10,948 bases of DNA, from assembly GCA_012512865.1 (NCBI GenBank), contig JAAZDH010000082.1, forward strand, positions 1-10,948, in the 5' to 3' direction. The notes below the pieces were generated by a model. The model saw only the letters and a list, made by a program, of their open reading frames with translations. It had not been told where the DNA came from and searched no databases. The position numbers were made by a program, and so were the translations under genes. Positions 6,819-10,948 of this stretch are shown piece by piece. Source of the stretch: Clostridiaceae bacterium. Lineage in GTDB: Bacteria > Bacillota > Clostridia > Acetivibrionales > DUMC01. Numbering within the stretch: position 1 is the stretch's first letter; each line of letters starts with the position of its first letter.

Positions 6819-6915
6819 TGCTCCTTTCATGTAATTGCATTATTGCACCGGTTTGAACAGGGAGCTTGCCGGTTTTACATCAAGATAATTGATGCTCCTT
6901 TCATGTTATCGCACC
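6819..6915. repeat. Duplicated gene-end and ribosome-binding-site segment
   Basis: On the minus strand, GGTGCGATAAC followed by ATGAAAGGAGCA (6893-6915) overlaps the permease stop codon. A second copy with a 7-bp insert (6819-6849) supplies the ribosome-binding site of the 560-residue protein. The copies are about 70 bp apart. Each contains an ATG followed by a nine-codon frame, probably without meaning. Confidence 0.65.
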
Positions 6916-7665
6916 CCTTTTGTAAAGCCTGGTGCCGTGCCATATGAAAAAGCCGCAGAAGCAAAACAATATGATGCTGAAAATATAGAGGTTTGCATAT
7001 TCCCAGGATAACGGCCCCTGGTTAAGGCGGCAGGTTATAACCCTTACCAATATATATATAACGGCTGCAATTGGAGCAAAGCCCCAGAACCTCCTGCTTC
7101 TTTCGCACAGCATAGCGTAATACAGGCTGCAGATGATGGCTGCAAGCATGCTGACCGTAGAAACAATGCCCTCCAGCCCTAAAGGCAGCAAAATGCGAAG
7201 AAAGCCGGAGCGGATGAAAGCAAGGAATAAGCTATTGTTCATGAGATACCTGCCCTCTTCCCAGCGGGCTACCTGGGAAGATAACATGCCGTGGGCGATA
7301 AAAACGCTTATTAATTGGGCCGCGAAGAACATCAGGAAATATATGAAGAAAGATATAAGCTTGCTGAAATAAACTGCTTCGCGCTTCATGGGAATTGTAA
7401 CCAGGGTGTAAATGCTTTTGCTGCCGAAATAGTTCGAGTAGAAGCTTTGAATGCAAACACCGCATATTGCGGCAAAGAAAATTGCAAATGCAATAATACA
7501 CCCCGAGGATTCATAAATGGTTTCAAAGCGCTTGTAATAATTTGAATAATCTACTGCCCGGTTTAGGAGCATCAAGGGTGAAACCAGCGTACCGGCGCAT
7601 ATTGCCAATACTTTTGCAAGGTGCCTTGAAACCTCGTAGTTTAGTAATTTGTATAGTTTTAACAT
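6901..7665 (-). CDS. ABC-2 type transporter permease-like protein
   Basis: This 254-residue protein has about six membrane helices, near residues 17-35, 56-76, 102-124, 163-187, 194-212 and 225-245. That number and size fit an ABC-2 permease half. The segment GSKSIYTLVTIPMKREAVYF (81-100) between helices two and three is typical of permeases in GntR-linked ABC operons, and probably contacts the ATPase. The gene begins 29 nt after the gntR stop, so the two are almost surely cotranscribed. The ribosome-binding site is only a G-rich stretch (minus strand AGGGGG, 7676-7681), 10 nt before the ATG. Its stop codon overlaps a ribosome-binding-site-like ATGAAAGGAG. Identification rests on topology, the loop motif and context rather than on a strong family signature. 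Confidence 0.8.
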   Translation of the reverse strand: MLKLYKLLNYEVSRHLAKVLAICAGTLVSPLMLLNRAVDYSNYYKRFETIYESSGCIIAFAIFFAAICGVCIQSFYSNYFGSKSIYTLVTIPMKREAVYFSKLISFFIYFLMFFAAQLISVFIAHGMLSSQVARWEEGRYLMNNSLFLAFIRSGFLRILLPLGLEGIVSTVSMLAAIICSLYYAMLCERSRRFWGFAPIAAVIYILVRVITCRLNQGPLSWEYANLYIFSIILFCFCGFFIWHGTRLYKRGAIT

Positions 7666-7694
7666 TAACGATATGCCCCCTGTCCTGTACCGTA

Positions 7695-8093
7695 TTATCC
7701 GTCTTGCCTGCCATCACCTGTTTCGTCCCAGTACCTGCTTAGCAATTCGATCACATCTTTAAATGAAAGATTAACTTCCTTTGCTGATTGGATAAACTGC
7801 CTTGTCATTTCGTGCGTTAATTCCTCTTTTATTTTCGCGTAAATTTTATCATCCACGTATATTTCACTGCCGAGGTTGCCGTTTGTGACAACGTATCCCT
7901 CGTCTTCCATTAATTTATAAGCCTTTTGGGCAGTGTTTGGATTGATGTTCAACTGTGCCGCGATTTCTCTCCTTGAGGGCAGTTCGTCGCCTGGGACTGC
8001 TTTTCCCAGCAATACCTGCTGTTTTACGTAATGGGCTATTTGGATATACACGGGCATCCTATTATTAATCCTGATATTCCTGAAATCCAGCAC
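7695..8093 (-). CDS. GntR-family transcriptional regulator, YtrA type
   Basis: This 132-residue protein is a short GntR repressor of the YtrA subfamily. The winged-helix domain spans about residues 14-80. It includes MPVYIQIAHYVKQQV (13-27), GDELPSRREIAAQLNINPNT (35-54) with the recognition helix, and AYKLMEDEGYVVT (58-70). A short helical tail (about 84-122) would dimerise; there is no large ligand-binding domain. The frame is open up to an ATG at 8285, but that ATG coincides with the predicted transcription start, and residues before VLDFRN are a four-residue repeat (LLAG, SLAR, LLTR...) from a DNA repeat. I therefore chose the GTG at 8093, which has GGTGA (8099-8103) 5 nt before it and gives normal subfamily length. 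It likely represses its own operon through the operator at 8287-8308. Homologues in Bacillus respond to cell-envelope antibiotics; the signal here is unknown. Confidence 0.88.
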   Translation of the reverse strand: MLDFRNIRINNRMPVYIQIAHYVKQQVLLGKAVPGDELPSRREIAAQLNINPNTAQKAYKLMEDEGYVVTNGNLGSEIYVDDKIYAKIKEELTHEMTRQFIQSAKEVNLSFKDVIELLSRYWDETGDGRQDG

Positions 8094-8103
8094 AGTTTTC
8101 ACC

Positions 8104-8187
8104 AACCTTGCTATTGTCCTTGCCGGTAATTTTGCCAGTAATCTTATCAGTGACCTTGTGAGTAACCTTGCCAGTGATCCTGCCAGT
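8104..8187. repeat. Seven tandem 12-bp units in the gntR leader
   Basis: Units of consensus AACCTTGCCAGT (plus strand) occupy 8104-8115, 8116-8127, 8128-8139, 8140-8151, 8152-8163, 8164-8175 and 8176-8187. They lie between the gntR promoter and its probable start, so they would be transcribed as leader RNA. Because the period is a multiple of three, the frame stays open and would encode a four-residue Leu/Ala/Arg repeat if translated. Confidence 0.85.
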
Positions 8188-8286
8188 AAGCCATAGGCCA
8201 AACCTGTATCATGCTGCAGGTGTATTATGCAATGCATGTTATTCTCTATCATTAATAGCGAAAAATCAATGCTTATATAATACATG

Positions 8287-8308
8287 GTGTATTATATCAC
8301 TAATACAC
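8287..8308. promoter_or_regulatory. Palindromic operator, probable GntR/YtrA-type binding site
   Basis: GTGTATTA (8287-8294) and TAATACAC (8301-8308) are perfect 8-bp inverted repeats around a 6-bp centre. The site overlaps the -10 box and the region just downstream. Binding here would block RNA polymerase, fitting autorepression by the adjacent regulator. GTGTA...TACAC half-sites agree with what is known of YtrA-type operators. Confidence 0.75.
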
Positions 8309-8320
8309 TTGACCTGTCAA
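8291..8320 (-). promoter_or_regulatory. Consensus sigma-A promoter of the gntR-ABC cluster
   Basis: The minus strand has a perfect TTGACA (-35, 8315-8320), an 18-bp spacer and a perfect TATAAT (-10, 8291-8296). Transcription should start near 8284, leaving a leader of about 190 nt before the GTG at 8093. Such a strong promoter under a palindromic operator implies tight repression in the absence of inducer. Confidence 0.85.
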
Positions 8321-8643
8321 TGAAAGTTTCACAATAGATTTAAGGGGAAGAAAGGATTCCTACAATTTCTATTGAAAAGCCGGAAAACAAGTATAAAATT
8401 AAAAACATCGAGCAATTGAAAACTTATCATGAAAGCCACTTATGCCTTTGAAAGCTTAACGGGCAGGTTAATAGATGGTAAATAAATACATATTGCATTA
8501 GTACAGGCATGAAAGACGGCAGCAGTGTATAAACAACCATGCCATACTGCAGACGAATCATGCTGTTTATTAACCCTGCTGCCGCTCCGTTATTATTGCT
8601 GCCCTGCAATTGTTTTTTTTTGGCTGCTATTCTGCAATTGCTG
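8321..8643. other. Intergenic region without a credible gene
   Basis: This gap lies between the gntR promoter and the end of the glycosidase gene. Short open frames here have no ribosome-binding site and no family likeness. It holds the nested inverted repeat at 8517-8584. On the plus strand, ATTGC-6 nt-GCAAT is followed by a nine-T run (8612-8620), and a weak promoter-like TTGAAA (8372-8377) with TAAAAT (8394-8399) precedes it. A small plus-strand RNA is possible but unproven. CTGCAATTG occurs twice near the glycosidase stop. Confidence 0.5.
8517..8584. repeat. 68-bp nested inverted repeat
   Basis: CGGCAGCAG (8517-8525) pairs perfectly with CTGCTGCCG (8576-8584). Inside, ATAAACA (8529-8535) pairs with TGTTTAT (8564-8570), and CATG (8538-8541) with CATG (8559-8562). 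Together about 20 base pairs stack with small internal loops. It could be a structured RNA, a decayed palindromic element or the glycosidase gene's 3' hairpin; no T-run follows on the minus strand. Confidence 0.6.
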
Positions 8644-10797
8644 CTACTCTATAACAATTGCCTCGTATACATCTATCCTCGGTATTGTTATTATTACTTC
8701 GTTCCCAACCTGGGTAAAAGGCAGGTCGATGATGTCAAAGCTGCCGTCATCCTTGGCATTTTTAATATCAATAGAATCGCTGCCGCCCGGGCCATTTCCC
8801 GCATTGGCAAGGGCATAATTGTTTCCTGCCGCGGCGGAAACCTGCTTTACGGAGGAAACCTTCATGCCCGGAGTGTCCAGGTTAACTGTTACATTGACAT
8901 TGAACAGGGGTGCAATTCTTTCGATTGGACGCCCCATGTCTCCCGTCATGTTTATTACATGCAGGATATACCGCTTGCGGGCGTCATCTATTTCCTGGCT
9001 TCGCAGGACGAATTCCACGCTGCACATGGCGTCCGTGGAAAGGATACGTGAAGAAAGCTTGCAGACGATATTTTCCACCAGCTGCCTTAGCGATGGATGG
9101 GATTTTTCCCCGTAATATTCGCCTATTGTGCCGGCTATGTAAAAGCTCAATCCTTTGCCATACCGGTTGATTATCATGCCTGGATAACCTTCCGTGGGCA
9201 AGGCTACATACCCTCCGGGCATAAGTTCTAGGTACGTTGAAACAACTTCGGCCATTGAAGATGGCACGACCCTTGCTGCAAGGGTGGGCGCAGGGATAAG
9301 GGTGGAGTCAAGGCCTTCCGTGCACCAGTGGCCGTCGGCCAGGCGCTGGTAACCCGTACCGGCCATGGCATACTCAACTGCACCTATATACCCGTCAATA
9401 CCCTGGACATCCCACAGCAACCCCCGCTCGGCATATAGGCCCTTTTGCGTGTAAAAGCCTGTATCATAAGTGGATATTATCTTTCCGCCGTTTTCAACAT
9501 AATTTCTTATACCTGCTGCAGTTTCCTCGCACATGCACCCGCAGGTTGGCAGTATAACAAGGTCGTACTTTCCAATTGAGCCATCCTTCGCGTTATATTC
9601 ATCAACAATATCAAATTGTACATGTGACCTTACCAGCATCTCGTAAAAACCCATGAAAGCCTTGTAATGATTGCCTTTTTTGCCTGGTGCCTTTCCCACC
9701 AGCTGTAAACGGGTAAAGTCGGTTGTTGCCACGCTTGAAGAGTAGTAATTGGTGCTGTCCATTGACCACATGAGGGCTACCCTTGAGCATGGTTTTGTCT
9801 TGTAATAGTATTGCTCATTTGCAGCATAGAACTTGTTCATCCCCACGGCTGTCCTGCCGCCGGGAGTATTCATCATGCTGGTTGGCCCGTGTATCCCGTA
9901 CCAGACACTTGCCCCGTTTGCGATTGATTGGGCATAAATGATTTTGGTTTCGGCGGCGGTATGCATTATGTATGAATGGGGCTTGTGGTCACCTGCAAAG
10001 AATATCACCGTTGGCTTGCCCATGGCCTGGTTTTCAATGAACTTTGCCATTGCCCCTGCCTGGTACAGGCTGACATTCTTGTCGACATGTATAAACCCTC
10101 CTTCTGCACCAAGCATATCAACGTAGGGCTCAACCTTTCTTGTGTTGCTGCCCGTTACATCGGCCCTCAGGGCGGAATTATTGAGGTAGATTAAAATCCC
10201 CGGGTTTATTGACTTTACTGTTTCATTGCATTTCCTTACGTATTCAGTGACGGAATCAATTTTGAAAAGCATCATTTCATCGTATGAAGCCTCGAAAATG
10301 GATTTACCGTGGATTTTATGGAATTTGTCCCGGCAGGCCTTGCAATAACAGCCTTCCTGGGTCATGACGGGCCCGTCCAGAAATATACCGTCGATGTCGT
10401 GCCTGCACAAAGCCTTCAAGTTTTCCAGGAAGTATTCGAACCAGCTCCCGTTAACACAATTGAAGTAGTGAGTGCCGTAGGCTTTAACCTCGTTTCCTTC
10501 CCTGTCAAGCTGAATCCATTCCGGATGAAGGTCCCTGTATTTTTTTAAGAGACAATGGACGTTAATGTAGATAATCTCCTTGATATTGTTCTTGTGAGCC
10601 TCGGCAAGATACTTATCGAGTAAATTGCCATGGAGTTCCTCCTCGTAAAAGCTCATGTGGCCTTCCGCCGTGAGATGCAGCAATTGCTCGGTATTGAACG
10701 CCCCGGGAATCACAGTGTTTTTCAGAATGTCAAAGCTGTCTTCGCCGTAATTGCACTGCACACCGGATATTCTCAGCGGTTTTTCCCACCATTTCAT
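8644..10797 (-). CDS. Glycoside-hydrolase-like protein (GHL6-like barrel with trimerisation-like domain)
   Basis: This 717-residue protein has no signal peptide and is probably cytoplasmic. Residues 1 to about 335 look like a (beta/alpha)8 barrel of the hypothetical glycosyl hydrolase 6 (GHL6) type: MKWWEKPLRI at the start, HPEW (91-94), the strand DIDGIFLDGP (134-143) with D141 as an acid candidate, and MLGAEGG (228-234) with E232 as another. A cysteine cluster, C150, C152 and C155, follows the DGP motif and may bind metal, as seen in some GH42 enzymes. Residues about 375-560 resemble the class-I-glutaminase-like trimerisation domain of GH42, including YDLVILPTCGCMCEETAAGI (411-430). A beta-rich C-terminal part (about 590-717) contains a Gly/Asn-rich linker at 655-686. 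The substrate is unknown. The start is the ATG at 10797; the GTG at 10806 lies inside the ribosome-binding site. No sugar transporter is adjacent in the window. Confidence 0.85.
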   Translation of the reverse strand: MKWWEKPLRISGVQCNYGEDSFDILKNTVIPGAFNTEQLLHLTAEGHMSFYEEELHGNLLDKYLAEAHKNNIKEIIYINVHCLLKKYRDLHPEWIQLDREGNEVKAYGTHYFNCVNGSWFEYFLENLKALCRHDIDGIFLDGPVMTQEGCYCKACRDKFHKIHGKSIFEASYDEMMLFKIDSVTEYVRKCNETVKSINPGILIYLNNSALRADVTGSNTRKVEPYVDMLGAEGGFIHVDKNVSLYQAGAMAKFIENQAMGKPTVIFFAGDHKPHSYIMHTAAETKIIYAQSIANGASVWYGIHGPTSMMNTPGGRTAVGMNKFYAANEQYYYKTKPCSRVALMWSMDSTNYYSSSVATTDFTRLQLVGKAPGKKGNHYKAFMGFYEMLVRSHVQFDIVDEYNAKDGSIGKYDLVILPTCGCMCEETAAGIRNYVENGGKIISTYDTGFYTQKGLYAERGLLWDVQGIDGYIGAVEYAMAGTGYQRLADGHWCTEGLDSTLIPAPTLAARVVPSSMAEVVSTYLELMPGGYVALPTEGYPGMIINRYGKGLSFYIAGTIGEYYGEKSHPSLRQLVENIVCKLSSRILSTDAMCSVEFVLRSQEIDDARKRYILHVINMTGDMGRPIERIAPLFNVNVTVNLDTPGMKVSSVKQVSAAAGNNYALANAGNGPGGSDSIDIKNAKDDGSFDIIDLPFTQVGNEVIITIPRIDVYEAIVIE

Positions 10798-10802
10798 TAT
10801 TC

Positions 10803-10809
10803 TCACCTC
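10803..10809 (-). promoter_or_regulatory. Ribosome-binding site that sets the glycosidase start
   Basis: GAGGTGA on the minus strand matches the anti-Shine-Dalgarno at seven positions, 5 nt before the ATG at 10797. It contains the upstream in-frame GTG (10806), which therefore is unlikely to be the start. Confidence 0.75.
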
Positions 10810-10827
10810 AAATCTTCAATATTGTAC

Positions 10828-10848
10828 GCTCTCGAAAAGTCGGAGAGC
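10828..10848 (-). other. Small hairpin upstream of the glycosidase gene
   Basis: GCTCTC and GAGAGC form a 6-bp stem around a 9-nt loop, about 20 nt before the ribosome-binding site. It may be a leader hairpin or a weak operator. No catabolite-response element and no clear promoter were recognised between here and the window end. Confidence 0.3.
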
Positions 10849-10948
10849 TTGATTTTCATATATTTGAAGGTTCCGCATTTCTGCTTCCCCTCAAACTATT
10901 ACCTTAAACTGGTATAAAATTTTCCAGCTAAAATTACCATATATATGC

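Noticed and set aside
8094..8285. N-terminal extension of the GntR protein starting at ATG 8285
   Set aside because: The ATG coincides with the predicted transcription start, and the extension is translated repeat DNA unlike YtrA-type N-termini. A leaderless start is not fully excluded.
8427..8609. Minus-strand open frame of 60 codons downstream of the glycosidase gene
   Set aside because: It starts at TTG without a ribosome-binding site, overlaps the nested inverted repeat, and resembles no family I know.
8525..9051. Plus-strand open frames overlapping the end of the glycosidase gene
   Set aside because: They are antisense to a well-supported coding region, lack ribosome-binding sites, and have cysteine- and tyrosine-rich shadow-like composition.

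Overview
The window reads as an AT-leaning, low-GC Gram-positive genome, most likely a member of the Clostridia. The signs are strong Shine-Dalgarno sites, sigma-A-type promoters, a YtrA-type GntR regulator with an ABC transporter, a YwaF/TIGR02206 membrane protein, and a GGGGACGG/GTCACC palindromic repeat of a kind I associate with Firmicutes. No phage, plasmid, CRISPR, tRNA or rRNA feature was seen. I cannot name the species.

Layout from left to right. (1) 129-788, minus: a PP-loop ATPase of the DUF71/Dph6-like family, with its promoter at 856-884. (2) 1176-2204, plus: a zinc-dependent medium-chain dehydrogenase of the sorbitol/threonine dehydrogenase type. Its last codons and stop lie inside a 60-bp palindromic element. 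(3) 2376-3062, plus: a SAICAR synthetase (PurC)-like protein with several altered signature positions. (4) 3097-4017, minus: a YwaF-type membrane protein with a low-complexity acidic insert. (5) 8093 down to 4203, minus: a four-gene cluster of YtrA-type GntR repressor, ABC-2-like permease, a 560-residue membrane-anchored extracytoplasmic protein of unknown family, and an ABC ATPase. (6) 8644-10797, minus: a large cytoplasmic glycoside-hydrolase-like protein (GHL6-like barrel plus a trimerisation-like domain).

The cluster in (5) is the most interesting system. A consensus promoter (TTGACA, 18 bp, TATAAT) has its -10 box inside a perfect 8-bp inverted repeat, which suggests the GntR protein represses its own operon. 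The permease and ATPase would form an exporter or a membrane-perturbing ABC module. The 560-residue protein, anchored by one N-terminal helix and facing outward, sits between them and may be an accessory or sensor subunit. This arrangement differs from the usual GntR-ATPase-permease order.

A second theme is short-period tandem duplication in nearly every gap and in two coding regions: 19 bp x2, a 14-bp unit repeated, 28 bp x2, a 12-13 bp unit about ten times, 12 bp x7, a duplicated stop/ribosome-binding site, and in-frame microsatellites. The 12-13 bp array upstream of the ATPase gene and the 12-bp array in the gntR leader have related units. Three genes (DUF71, gntR, glycosidase) have open frames reaching upstream of the likely start. 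Promoter and ribosome-binding-site positions were used to choose shorter starts.
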